Below are positions 14,919-22,994 of a stretch of 34,666 nucleotides of DNA, in pieces. Each line of letters starts with the position of its first letter. Position 1 is the stretch's first letter. The DNA comes from Chitinophagaceae bacterium (lineage in GTDB: Bacteria > Bacteroidota > Bacteroidia > Chitinophagales > Chitinophagaceae). The notes under the pieces were generated by a model that searched no databases, was not told where the DNA came from, and worked only from the letters and a program-made list of their open reading frames with translations. The position numbers were made by a program, and so were the translations under genes. The stretch is from the NCBI GenBank assembly GCA_025923075.1, contig JAICGN010000037.1, positions 1-34,666 of the forward strand, in the 5' to 3' direction.

Positions 14919-15368
14919 ATGAAAATTATTAGCATGCTTTTAACTGCCACTATTTCTCTGTTCGGGCTGCTTTCCTGCGAAAAATACGACGACGTGCCTT
15001 TTCCCTCTACTCTTAATCCCAATATAGTTTTTAAAGCTACGCTTACTGGTACACAGGAAGTTCCTGCCAATGCTTCAACTGCAACCGGAGAAGCAACGCT
15101 TGTTTATGATTCAATTGGTAAAGTCTTCACACTTTCTGTAACCCATACTATTCCAAATCCTACCAACGGGCATATACATAAGGCTCCGGTCGGAGTGAGC
15201 GGAGGTGTGATCTTTCCGTTCGCCAGTTTTACTTCTCCAATATCCTTAACCAGCCCTGTGTTGGATGCCACACAGGAAGCAGATCTGAAGGCCCATTTGT
15301 ATTATGTAAATATTCATACTGCCGCCTTTCCCGGTGGAGAAATAAGAGGGCAACTTATCAGGCAATGA
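14919..15368 (+). CDS. CHRD-domain lipoprotein
   Basis: A 149-residue exported protein. The signal sequence ends in a lipobox GLLSC, giving lipidation at Cys20. Residues about 36-148 form a CHRD domain, seen in the starting strand FKATLTGTQEVPANASTATG, the central HTIPNPTNGHIHKAPVGVSG with its GHIH motif, and the end YYVNIHTAAFPGGEIRGQL, which is the domain's strongest signature. CHRD domains are named for chordin and occur in many secreted bacterial proteins of unknown role, probably binding a ligand or metal through the GHIH and NIHT histidines. The gene stands alone. Confidence 0.88.
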   Translation: MKIISMLLTATISLFGLLSCEKYDDVPFPSTLNPNIVFKATLTGTQEVPANASTATGEATLVYDSIGKVFTLSVTHTIPNPTNGHIHKAPVGVSGGVIFPFASFTSPISLTSPVLDATQEADLKAHLYYVNIHTAAFPGGEIRGQLIRQ

Positions 15369-15508
15369 TAAAATGAGTTTCAAGTTTAGATCCTCTGAAT
15401 TTGCCTTGTGGTCGGTCGTGAGAAGAAATTTGAATACACCGTTTCCTGCTTAAGGTCATTTTTGTTTTCGCATGGTCTTATATAGATGACGGTATCGCTC
15501 AAAAGATA

Positions 15509-16369
15509 TTACTGAAATAAATCCATTTGTCCTTTGGGTGAATTGGCGCCCGGAACATCCAGTGGTGGTAATTCAGGATAAATCAATTCGGCGCCCGGAT
15601 TTGTTGCGTTTAAAAAATCTTTTGCCAACGTATGATAACTCAAATTTTCCCAGGGTATTTGCCATTTTGCAATTTCTGCAATACGTTTTTCCGGTAGTTT
15701 CTCAAACATCCATTCCCATGCCAGGTCATCAGTAAGCATTGTTGGCATTCGCTTTTTGCTATTGTGAATTTGGGACATGACAAGGTTGGCTTCCGTAGTT
15801 ATGATGGAACAAGTGTCTATTGTCTCACCAGTTGCGGCATCGGTCCACTGCTGCCATATGCCGGCCAGCCAAAAATATTCCCTGCCTTTTACATTTATCC
15901 GGTACGGATATTTTACAGCGGTTTTTAGCGGTTGTCCTGTTCTTTTATTTGTTGGAAATATATGGCGCCAGTCATAGAAACCGGAAGAAAGGATAATGCA
16001 TCTTCGTTCGAGTGCAGCTTGCCGATATACTTTATTGGGTAATAGAATTTCTTCTGAAACGGCATTTAAAAAATTCAATGGTTGTATAAATTTTCCTCTC
16101 GCATCAGTATAGCCTCTCCTGATCTTAAAAGAATCTTCTCTTGTCTCTATAAATGGCCACTTCAACGGATCTGGTAAAAAGCCCCATTCCATTTGTACGA
16201 TCTCAAAGTCTTCCTTGCCGGGAATGGGTTTTAAAACCGCGATGGGTCCAAAATCAAACCCGATCAACACATCCCTGTTCAGAAAGTTATAATTCGCAAC
16301 TAATTTTTCAAGTCGCTTTAGCCTGATGAATTCGCTGTGAGTTACTTTTTGTGCATTATAATAACACAT
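15509..16369 (-). CDS. SRAP (HMCES/YedK-type) abasic-site DNA-protein crosslinking protein
   Basis: A 286-residue protein that would crosslink to abasic sites in single-stranded DNA through its N-terminal Cys2 (start MCYYNAQK). This choice of start is decisive, since Cys2 must become the first residue after Met removal; the open frame extends 14 codons upstream. Recognisable elements: WGFLPDP (62-68), the Asn of LNAVSEE (102), SGFYDWRH (129-136), YFWLAGIW, SIITTEANLVMSQIHNSKKR and RMPTML with His202. The family's catalytic Glu of GFYEW is Asp133 here. The long insertion between the Trp loop and the middle strand is common in Bacteroidetes members. It lies one base after a small upstream gene, in the same operon. 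Confidence 0.88.
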   Translation of the reverse strand: MCYYNAQKVTHSEFIRLKRLEKLVANYNFLNRDVLIGFDFGPIAVLKPIPGKEDFEIVQMEWGFLPDPLKWPFIETREDSFKIRRGYTDARGKFIQPLNFLNAVSEEILLPNKVYRQAALERRCIILSSGFYDWRHIFPTNKRTGQPLKTAVKYPYRINVKGREYFWLAGIWQQWTDAATGETIDTCSIITTEANLVMSQIHNSKKRMPTMLTDDLAWEWMFEKLPEKRIAEIAKWQIPWENLSYHTLAKDFLNATNPGAELIYPELPPLDVPGANSPKGQMDLFQ

Positions 16370-16370
16370 A

Positions 16371-16631
16371 CTATTTCTTTTTTGATAAATATTCCTCAAT
16401 AAGTTTTCCAACCCCTTCGGCTTCTTTTTGGCGTCCTTCCGGAATTGAAGTCCAGAAAAAAGGCGTGTCCATTCCTGCTGCCTTTGCTATGATCAATGGT
16501 TTTCTTTTGCTGCTGAATTCTACACGAAATGCAACATAATTTGGGATATCTAATCGCTGGCAGCCGATAACGACGCCATGCGATTCAAAACTGAATCGCT
16601 CATCAAGTGTTTTAAACAAATGTGTATTCAC
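16371..16631 (-). CDS. Small cytosolic protein upstream of the SRAP gene, unknown
   Basis: An 86-residue protein without signal peptide. It looks like strands (VVIGCQRLDIPNYVAFRVEF, SSKRKPLIIAKAAG) followed by an amphipathic helix (RQKEAEGVGKLIEEYLSKKK). I do not recognise the family. Its stop codon is one base before the SRAP start, so the two are translationally linked, and a role with the SRAP protein is plausible though unproven. Upstream, GATATTTG at about 16653 matches seven of eight positions of the -7 box. Confidence 0.7.
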   Translation of the reverse strand: MNTHLFKTLDERFSFESHGVVIGCQRLDIPNYVAFRVEFSSKRKPLIIAKAAGMDTPFFWTSIPEGRQKEAEGVGKLIEEYLSKKK

Positions 16632-16705
16632 TTTCCGTTTCTTCTATGTCGCAAATATCTGCAATAAAAAGAAACGTTTGAATGCTGTCGCTTGCGGAGT
16701 AACCC

Positions 16706-17983
16706 TTATTTGAGACTGGAATAGACCATCGCTTCAAACTTGGTTTCAATATCAGGATGGCTATTCGGATTTTGTTGTGTCAGGAAAAGACAAACAAGAT
16801 TCGACCTGGGGTCAGCCCAGTATGTAGTGCCGTAATATCCACCCCATGAAAATGAACCTGCATTACGAGGCCCTCTGGCAGCAGATTTTGCTGAAGTAAT
16901 GCCAAAACCCAACCCCATGTTGTCATCACCAAACATACCTTCATTTAATTGACCACTGGTTATCATCTCTACTGTTCTTTTTGATAATATCTGGTGACCA
17001 TTATATTTACCACCATTTAATAACATCTGCATGAAAATAGCATAGTCAAGGGCAGTGGAAGAAAGTCCCGCTCCACCGGAAAAATATTTTTTTTTCATGA
17101 TGGGGTAGTCGGGATCAATACGGCGAAAGTCATGACTCCAGGGAATGATATTATGCAGGGAGTCCTCTGTATACACTGTTGCCAATCGATTGGCTTTCGA
17201 CACGGGTACATTGAAATGAGTATCTTTCATTCCTAAAGGATCGAAAATATTTTTTCTAAAAAAATCTTCCAGGTTTATTCCGCTGATCACTTCTATTAAA
17301 CAACCCAGCAGGTCAGTGTTTAATCCATATTGCCATTTTGTGCCTGGTTGAAAACTTAATGGAAGTTTGCCCAGGGCTTTCATTCTTTCCAGCAGGTTGG
17401 CATCAAAATAACCGAGCCCGGAGGGGATATGATGTTTTGTATAAATCGCGGCTACTTGTGAACTTCCGATATCGGTATAATCAAGACCGGAAGTATGCGT
17501 CAGCAATTGGCGAAAAGTGATCTCACTATTTGCCGGCACGGTGGTGTAGGTTGTATCCGCCGAATTGAATTTATCCAGCACTACAGGGTTTTTAAATTCA
17601 GGAATAAAATCGGAAATCGGTTGATCGAGCAATAGCTTCCCTTGTTCGTATAAAATCATTATGCCAATACTCGTAATTGCCTTTGTTTGCGACATGATAC
17701 GGAAGATGGCATCATTCCTCATGGGTTTTTTCGTGGCGACATCTGCGTATCCATATCCTTTATGCTGTACAAGCTGGTTATCTTTTATAATTATTGTAAC
17801 TGCTCCTGTCAACCATTTCTTATTGATATACTCATTTACCAATCCATCGATCTTTGCCAGTCGTCCATAATCAACATTATTGTTTCTTGTATTGGTTTGT
17901 ATTGTCTGCGTATATCCCAGCATGGACGCGAGCAACACGATAACTGAAAGAATAAGGGTTCTGCAGGTAACAATCTTTATCAT
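16706..17983 (-). CDS. Secreted serine hydrolase, beta-lactamase/PBP-like family
   Basis: A 425-residue exported enzyme of the class C beta-lactamase/esterase/DD-peptidase fold. The start MIKIVTCRTLILSVIVLL.. gives a signal peptide; the open frame extends 25 codons upstream without one. The nucleophile motif is SQTK (98-101), the second motif YGLN (219-222), and LLTHTSGLDY and GGAGLSSTALDYAIFMQMLL are the family's flanking signatures. The third motif (usually HxG or KTG) appears as WGGYYGT (about 380-386), an HxG-to-WGG change common in esterase-like members, so true beta-lactamase activity is doubtful. The substrate is unknown. One of three such genes in the window. Confidence 0.88.
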   Translation of the reverse strand: MIKIVTCRTLILSVIVLLASMLGYTQTIQTNTRNNNVDYGRLAKIDGLVNEYINKKWLTGAVTIIIKDNQLVQHKGYGYADVATKKPMRNDAIFRIMSQTKAITSIGIMILYEQGKLLLDQPISDFIPEFKNPVVLDKFNSADTTYTTVPANSEITFRQLLTHTSGLDYTDIGSSQVAAIYTKHHIPSGLGYFDANLLERMKALGKLPLSFQPGTKWQYGLNTDLLGCLIEVISGINLEDFFRKNIFDPLGMKDTHFNVPVSKANRLATVYTEDSLHNIIPWSHDFRRIDPDYPIMKKKYFSGGAGLSSTALDYAIFMQMLLNGGKYNGHQILSKRTVEMITSGQLNEGMFGDDNMGLGFGITSAKSAARGPRNAGSFSWGGYYGTTYWADPRSNLVCLFLTQQNPNSHPDIETKFEAMVYSSLK

Positions 17984-18103
17984 GGTGAATGGAAATTTAG
18001 TAAGAGAAAGATAACGCAAAATAGTGTTCACTGCTTTACACAAGATCATCTGCCGCAAAATGTAAATGTTCCCGCGAGATTTCTACGCCTTGAAATTTGA
18101 AAT

Positions 18104-19954
18104 TTATTGCAACCCCGGGATCTTTTCGCGGATTTCTTTCAAAAGTGATCTGTATTCGCCCGGCAGGGTAGTGTTTTTATATTTAACGTCATTGTAAGTT
18201 ATCATTCGCTGGTAAAATCCCTCAAGCAGTTTCGCATCTTTGAGGTTATTTACTCTCGGATTGATATAATGCAGGTATTCGGGAATAAACTTTTCATAAG
18301 TGCCGGTTAAATTCACTTCTTCAAAGGCTTTGATAAGTTTTTCGAGATTTTTGTCAAGCTTATGATATTCGGCAGCCGCACCCGCTTTCATTGAGTTGGC
18401 GGAACTATATGTTGGTAAAATTTCAATGGCCCTTTGAAAATAGTGATTTACGGAATCAAGAATGGCTTTTCTTTTTGCTGTATCTGTGTTTTTAGGTAGC
18501 GTCAGATAGTTTTTTTCCCAGATCGATGTACCCATAAAAAGGTTAGATCTTGCACTATTATAGGACACTTTTATTGCCGCACGGTTAAGTGATTCATTCG
18601 TTTTCCAATCAGGTATGCGTAAGTAGGAAATTGCCGAAAAAATAATCAAGCCCAAAAATAGAATTGCGTAGCCAAGGTTTTTCGTTACCCGGTTGATGCT
18701 CATTTTTTCAACCAATAGCCAGCTTATTGCAATACAAAATCCCAGAGAGGCGTGATAGGCAAATCGCTCATTCATAAAGGTGCCCACCGAAATGAATAGA
18801 TTACTAACGATGCTCAATGTGATAAAATAAAACGCAATGGAATATGAAATGACAGATTTTCTTTTCAGGGTAAAAAACATAAATGCCAATAATACCAAAT
18901 GGATCAGCAGTGAAACGATAGGTGCCCAATCGGACCAGCTCATGACAGGAATATGGTAAGGATAATAATCATGTGTAAGCGGGTGCGGATAAAAAAGAAG
19001 CTTCAGATATATAAGCAGCGTATAAAATATTGTTGCCGTCTTCTCACTAAAATTCATCCCGTAAAAGGGATTGTTCATCAGGTTATCAATTTCCTGGCCG
19101 GAAAACAGATAGCCTAACACCGAATAACGTATAATAAGGTAAAGGATCGTGACTCCAACAAGCGGCAGGGTCAGTTTTATCTTATCTGTGAGGGATGAAT
19201 TACTAAAAAAATATGCCGTAAGCGGCACTATAGCCAGGAACGTCACGACATTTTCTTTTGAAAGGATCCCAAAGAAAAAGCAGACGGCAGAATATACAAG
19301 ATACCGTGGTTTGTTTTCTGCCAGCCATTTGAATGAATAATAAAGAATACCAAGTTCTGCAAGAAAAGCAAAAATTTCGTCGCGGCCTTTAACATTAGCG
19401 ATTACTTCCACGTGCAAGGGGTGAACAATAAACAAAGCAGCTGCTGCAAACGGCACATTTATAAATTGTTTTCTCGCCTGCGGAAACAGCAACCACAATA
19501 CACGATAAAGAAGAATTCCTGTGAGCGCATATAACAATACGTTAACAAAATGACTAAAAGCAGCATTACCACCCGTGATCGTTTTCTCTATTGCAAAACT
19601 TACCTGGCTGAATGGACGATAACGCCCTCCTTCTACTAGTTCTTTTTGCTCACCAAAATGACCTTTGAATGTTTCATTGCCGAGTATTTCGGGAATCCCG
19701 GCAATGCCTTTCTGTGTGAATTTATTTTTCACGATCAGAATTGTATCATCGAGCACATAATCAAATGACAGAGTTTGGATATACAATCCCACCGCCAGCA
19801 GGAATAGAACGGCGAGCTGTCTCCGGTTTTCTCTAAAGAAATTATGGGTGGACTTGACCTTGTTTTTTGAGGTTCGTGTTAGATGCGAAGCAGAAGTGTT
19901 CGGTGTTTGACCAGCCTTTACAGATCTTGTTTTGTATTTAAGCTTTTTTGACAC
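18104..19954 (-). CDS. GT-C-type membrane glycosyltransferase, TMTC-like
   Basis: A 616-residue protein with about ten membrane helices from residue 46 on. The first loop holds FDYVLDD (Asp69-Asp70), the acidic pair expected for the catalytic loop of GT-C (PMT/ArnT-type) enzymes. GGRYRPFSQ and HPLHVEVIANVKGRDEIFAFL (178-198) are hallmarks of the TMTC/DUF1736 O-mannosyltransferase-like group. Related proteins carry a long TPR tail; here the C-terminal 170 residues show only one or two weak TPR-like units (HYFQRAIEILPTYSSANSMK), so the tail is short. It starts at GTG, with no in-frame ATG nearby. It probably transfers sugar from a lipid carrier to exported protein, which is inference. Basic Ser/Thr/Lys-rich N-terminus (1-40) precedes the first helix. 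Confidence 0.85.
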   Translation of the reverse strand: MSKKLKYKTRSVKAGQTPNTSASHLTRTSKNKVKSTHNFFRENRRQLAVLFLLAVGLYIQTLSFDYVLDDTILIVKNKFTQKGIAGIPEILGNETFKGHFGEQKELVEGGRYRPFSQVSFAIEKTITGGNAAFSHFVNVLLYALTGILLYRVLWLLFPQARKQFINVPFAAAALFIVHPLHVEVIANVKGRDEIFAFLAELGILYYSFKWLAENKPRYLVYSAVCFFFGILSKENVVTFLAIVPLTAYFFSNSSLTDKIKLTLPLVGVTILYLIIRYSVLGYLFSGQEIDNLMNNPFYGMNFSEKTATIFYTLLIYLKLLFYPHPLTHDYYPYHIPVMSWSDWAPIVSLLIHLVLLAFMFFTLKRKSVISYSIAFYFITLSIVSNLFISVGTFMNERFAYHASLGFCIAISWLLVEKMSINRVTKNLGYAILFLGLIIFSAISYLRIPDWKTNESLNRAAIKVSYNSARSNLFMGTSIWEKNYLTLPKNTDTAKRKAILDSVNHYFQRAIEILPTYSSANSMKAGAAAEYHKLDKNLEKLIKAFEEVNLTGTYEKFIPEYLHYINPRVNNLKDAKLLEGFYQRMITYNDVKYKNTTLPGEYRSLLKEIREKIPGLQ

Positions 19955-20136
19955 GAAGTGTTTGAGTAAACTGAGGCGGCCGCCATCAACTTTGTTTTAA
20001 GATAGCTAGAAGTTCTTGCGTTTGAAATTAATCAAAATTTATAAGAAGCAAAATCGGGGGACTATATTTTTAATAGTAAAATGGGTTCAGCTAGATAATC
20101 CGCATTAAAAATGAAATATAACCCAAAAGTCTATTT

Positions 20137-20361
20137 TCAGAACCAGTCATAATCAGGGTATTTAAGGTATTCTGTCGGCTGTGGAGGCAAACCGATTTCA
20201 AACTCTTGTTTGGTTTTATTTTCTGCTTCCTCTTTTTTTTGTCTGTAATTATCGATAATCACAGTATAGAAGAGTTTCGGAGCTTCATTGACAAAAACTT
20301 CGCTGTTTTTCTTCGTTCTCTTGAAAGATGACTCCTTCGCTTTTTCAATTGCACTTATCAC
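20137..20361 (-). CDS. Small hypothetical protein
   Basis: A 74-residue frame starting at GTG, rich in Lys and Glu, with a helix-like middle (FYTVIIDNYRQKKEEAENKTKQ) and an acidic aromatic end (EYLKYPDYDWF). No signal peptide and no family I recognise. A near-consensus -7 box (TACCTTTA) about 20 bases upstream supports a transcript. The residue use is protein-like rather than random, but with one short frame I am only moderately sure it is a gene. Confidence 0.45.
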   Translation of the reverse strand: MISAIEKAKESSFKRTKKNSEVFVNEAPKLFYTVIIDNYRQKKEEAENKTKQEFEIGLPPQPTEYLKYPDYDWF

Positions 20362-20517
20362 AAAAAGAATTTTTTAAAGGTATACTGGTATGAGGTTCAA
20401 CAAAAGAACTGAGGTCATCTTGTTGACCAAAAACCATGCGGGAGTTGAATTTTCGTTTCTATCAGTTCAAAATGTTATAAACATTTTGTAGTAATAAAAA
20501 CGAACGACTGTGAAAAT

Positions 20518-20549
20518 TTTGTCGTCGTTCCTCCTTCAATCTATCTTTA
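20518..20549 (+). promoter_or_regulatory. Promoter of the DUF1028 gene
   Basis: TTTG (20518-20521), 20 bases, then TATCTTTA (20542-20549), which fits TTTG-N17-23-TAnnTTTG with one mismatch. It places the transcript start just before the ATG at 20564, giving a very short leader and excluding the upstream ATG at 20510. Confidence 0.5.
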
Positions 20550-20563
20550 AGCAAATTGTTTGT

Positions 20564-21553
20564 ATGACAACAAAATTGCTGTTCGCAATAATTGCCTTCG
20601 TTATTTATAATAGTTCCCAAGCACAGGTTTACAGATCTGCCGATCCGCTTGCGCATACTTTTTCGATTGTCGCCCGTGATTCTGTTACAGGGGAAATGGG
20701 CGTGGCGGTTCAGAGCCATTGGTTCTCTGTTGGAACTGCAGTCAGCTGGGCCGAAGCAGGTGTCGGTGCAGTAGCTACACAATCCTTTGTAAATAAATCA
20801 TTCGGTCTTCGTGGACTGTCATTGTTGAAAATTGGTTTGACGGCGCAACAGGCAGTCGATTCCTTGTTGAAAGACGATGAAGGAAGAGACGTGAGGCAGT
20901 TGGCGATTGTGGATAATAAGGGCAATGTGGCGGTGCATACAGGTAAGAGTTGTATTCAATTTGCTTCTCATATTAAAGGCGACCAGTTTTCTGTGCAGGC
21001 GAATATGATGCTCGGCAACCAGGTACCAAATGCAATGGCAACAGCTTTTAGAAAAAGTGGGGGAAAGCCATTAGCCGAGAGAATGCTGCTTTCATTGGAT
21101 GCTGCCCAGGGTGTAGGTGGTGACATTCGCGGAAAACAATCCGCCGCGATAATAATTGTTCCCGCAAAATCGAATGACAGACCATGGGAGGAAAGAACAG
21201 TTGATCTGCGTGTAGATGACAGTAAGGATCCAATTAAAGAGATCAACAGGCTGTATAAAATCCACGTGGCCTATGAGCATATGAATAAAGGCGACCTGGC
21301 TGTAGAGAAAAGCGATATGATAACAGCAATGAATGAATACAATGCTGCTATGAAAATGTTTCCGGCAAACCTGGAGATGCAGTATTGGACGGCTGTAACA
21401 TTGGCAAATAATAAAGAACTGGCAAAAGCAATTCCGATATTCAGGAAAGTTTTTGCTGCTGATAAAAACTGGAAGGAACTTACACGGCGTTTACCACCAT
21501 TAAAGCTCCTGACAGTAAGTGAATCGGACCTCAAAAAAATTCTGTCATTATAG
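20564..21553 (+). CDS. Secreted DUF1028 protein (Ntn-hydrolase-like)
   Basis: A 329-residue exported protein with signal peptide MTTKLLFAIIAFVIYNSSQAQ. Residues about 22-225 form a DUF1028 domain, recognisable from HTFSIVARDSVTGEMGVAVQ, SWAEAGVGAVATQSF and VQANMMLGNQVPNAMATAF. DUF1028 is predicted to adopt the N-terminal-nucleophile hydrolase fold, but the reaction is unknown; a processed N-terminal residue has not been defined, and here the domain follows a secretion signal. The last 80 residues (INRLYKIHVAYEHMNKGDLA.. MNEYNAAMKMFPANLEMQYW) are TPR-like helices, an addition known in Bacteroidetes members. Convergent with the receiver gene, with 31 bases between. Confidence 0.88.
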   Translation: MTTKLLFAIIAFVIYNSSQAQVYRSADPLAHTFSIVARDSVTGEMGVAVQSHWFSVGTAVSWAEAGVGAVATQSFVNKSFGLRGLSLLKIGLTAQQAVDSLLKDDEGRDVRQLAIVDNKGNVAVHTGKSCIQFASHIKGDQFSVQANMMLGNQVPNAMATAFRKSGGKPLAERMLLSLDAAQGVGGDIRGKQSAAIIIVPAKSNDRPWEERTVDLRVDDSKDPIKEINRLYKIHVAYEHMNKGDLAVEKSDMITAMNEYNAAMKMFPANLEMQYWTAVTLANNKELAKAIPIFRKVFAADKNWKELTRRLPPLKLLTVSESDLKKILSL

Positions 21554-21584
21554 AATGATTTCCGTCGCTCCGGGTTCTTTCACT

Positions 21585-21968
21585 TCAAGCTAGAAGTTGA
21601 TCAATCGCCTTTTGGAATTCATCTAAAGCAAAAGGCTTGTCAAAAAACCTATCTGCCCCGTTTTCCAAAGCGACATCCCGGGCAGTAGGCAAACCGGAGA
21701 TCATAATGATCTTAATAGAAGGATACTTTTTTTTAACGTAACTGATAAAATCAACTCCGAATCCATCCGGAAGTTTATTGTCCAATATGATGATAGAAGG
21801 TTTTTGTTTCTGGAGATATTCATCAGCAGACAAAAGATTATTTACGTAATCCAATTTGAATTTCCTTTCATTGAGAATCATGTCCAATACTAAACCCATT
21901 TCGCCTTCATCTTCAACCACCAGGACTTTCTTTGCCACATTGCGTTTCAGTTTAGTTGTGCTTGTCAT
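21585..21968 (-). CDS. Receiver-only response regulator (paralogue 1)
   Basis: A 127-residue protein that is one CheY-like receiver domain with no output domain. The acidic pocket is Glu19-Asp20 (VVEDEGE), the phosphorylated residue Asp63 (ILDNKLPDG), the switch Ser91 (MISGL) and the conserved Lys111 (DKPF). The first 14 residues (MTSTTKLKRNVAKK) are a basic extension also present in the paralogue at 32114-32503; the two are nearly identical from about residue 11 to 105. It may pass phosphate or act by binding a partner, so the partner kinase is elsewhere. Upstream are a sigma-54-like promoter and an inverted repeat, also shared with the paralogue. Confidence 0.9.
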   Translation of the reverse strand: MTSTTKLKRNVAKKVLVVEDEGEMGLVLDMILNERKFKLDYVNNLLSADEYLQKQKPSIIILDNKLPDGFGVDFISYVKKKYPSIKIIMISGLPTARDVALENGADRFFDKPFALDEFQKAIDQLLA

Positions 21969-22028
21969 TGCATCTTTTTTTGGTGATGATTATTTTTTGC
22001 AAATTTAAGAGTGTCTGGAGTGCTATAC

Positions 22029-22044
22029 CGCAAATTGCCTGCCT
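22029..22044 (-). promoter_or_regulatory. Sigma-54-type promoter of receiver paralogue 1
   Basis: On the minus strand AGGCAGGCAATTTGCG has GG and GC exactly 10 bases apart, with CA after GG and TT before GC, as in TGGCACG-N4-TTGC. It would start transcription near 22018, about 50 bases before the ATG. The block is conserved in front of the paralogue at 32570-32585. A housekeeping alternative exists: TTTG inside the same element plus TAAATTTG at 22000-22007, 23 bases apart. Confidence 0.6.
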
Positions 22045-22060
22045 CAATTGTTTCGCATTT

Positions 22061-22074
22061 GGAAATTATTCCCC
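22061..22074. promoter_or_regulatory. Conserved inverted repeat upstream of receiver paralogue 1
   Basis: GGAAATTATTCCCC with arms GGAA and TTCC, centred about 50 bases upstream of the predicted start. It corresponds to the better GGGGAA-TTAT-TTCCCC at 32602-32617, so it is a candidate activator or repressor site. Confidence 0.45.
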
Positions 22075-22394
22075 ACAGAGCTTAACAAGTAATTTTTAAT
22101 CAGAATTTTTGTTTTCAATATTAGTTTCAGAGAGGTTTCCGAAGAATTTGCACCAAAGAAAGAACCAGCACAAATGTGGTAAAGAGCGAAGCGGCTGCAG
22201 CAAGCTCTTTACGTAGTATTTGCGATCCGCAATAAGTTACCTTTATAAAGATGAAACTGGGTGAGATGGCTATTTGTCGGTCTGATCCGAATAAACGAAG
22301 TCGTCAGCAGTGGCGAGGTATCTCTGCTATGAGCGAATTTTTATTGAGATCGAAAATGGTTTCGATATTGTTCATTCATTCATAAAATAAATTT

Positions 22395-22868
22395 ATGGAA
22401 CCGCTGATTATTCTTATCGTTGTTTTTATCATGACCCTCGTAAGCGCAAAAATTATTCGAAAAGCGTGGCTATATTCATTTGCCGGTTGCGTCGCAATGA
22501 GTGTGATGCTGATCTTTACCGGCATCAGTCATTTTTTATTCCCTGAGGGTATGGCTTTGATGTTGCCTGGTTTTATACCATTCAAAAAAGAAGTGATTTA
22601 TCTCACAGGAGTGATTGAAATAGCAGCAGCGGCAGGGCTTCTTATTCCCCGGTTCAGGGAAATGACAGCCTGGTTACTGATCATTTTTTTTATTGCCATA
22701 CTACCGGCAAACATTCATGCCGCCATTCATCATGTCAATATAAGAACAGCAAGTTTCGATGGCAGCGGGTTGAATTATTTATGGTTCAGAGTACCGCTAC
22801 AGATCTTATTTATTGCCTGGGTTTATTTCTTTGGAATAAAGAAAGACAAACATTCAGTCCCTTCATAA
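22395..22868 (+). CDS. DoxX-family inner-membrane protein
   Basis: A 157-residue protein with four to five membrane helices. The pattern AMSVMLIFTGISHFLFPEGM, then LTGVIEIAAAAGLLIPRFRE and ILPANIHAAIHH, is that of DoxX-like (DUF417/DoxX) small membrane proteins. The GxxHF and E-x-x-x-x-x-G-L-L positions are the family's conserved points. In other bacteria DoxX proteins are linked to quinone, thiosulfate or oxidative stress handling at the membrane; which applies here is open. It is followed by about 125 bases without a gene before the coiled-coil protein. Confidence 0.85.
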   Translation: MEPLIILIVVFIMTLVSAKIIRKAWLYSFAGCVAMSVMLIFTGISHFLFPEGMALMLPGFIPFKKEVIYLTGVIEIAAAAGLLIPRFREMTAWLLIIFFIAILPANIHAAIHHVNIRTASFDGSGLNYLWFRVPLQILFIAWVYFFGIKKDKHSVPS

Positions 22869-22994
22869 TTTCGCAAAGTAATCGGAGGTGAAAAAAATAT
22901 CATTATCAGGCACTCTTACGTGGTTCATTCAGCTAGAAAGTTTGCTCCTTTCTTCTCGCTGGCCCGTTCTTTGTGACCTTAAATAAAAATTTTT

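Larger units (their letters stand above)
21969..22394. other. Intergenic region upstream of the receiver and DoxX genes
   Basis: About 425 bases between divergent genes. The left 110 bases hold the conserved regulatory block of the receiver gene (22029-22074). The rest, about 22090-22394, has no open frame that looks like protein and no tRNA-like or strong hairpin structure that I can see; TACCTTTA near 22234 is a seven-of-eight match to the -7 box and could belong to the DoxX gene. Confidence 0.4.

Noticed and set aside
19975-19985. GC-rich GGCGGCCGCC near the TMTC-like gene as a sign of transfer
   Set aside because: An isolated short GC patch without flanking repeats or a change in composition is not evidence of insertion.
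22090-22394. Possible small RNA or tRNA upstream of the DoxX gene
   Set aside because: I could not form a cloverleaf or a stable long stem, and no terminator-like hairpin is present.
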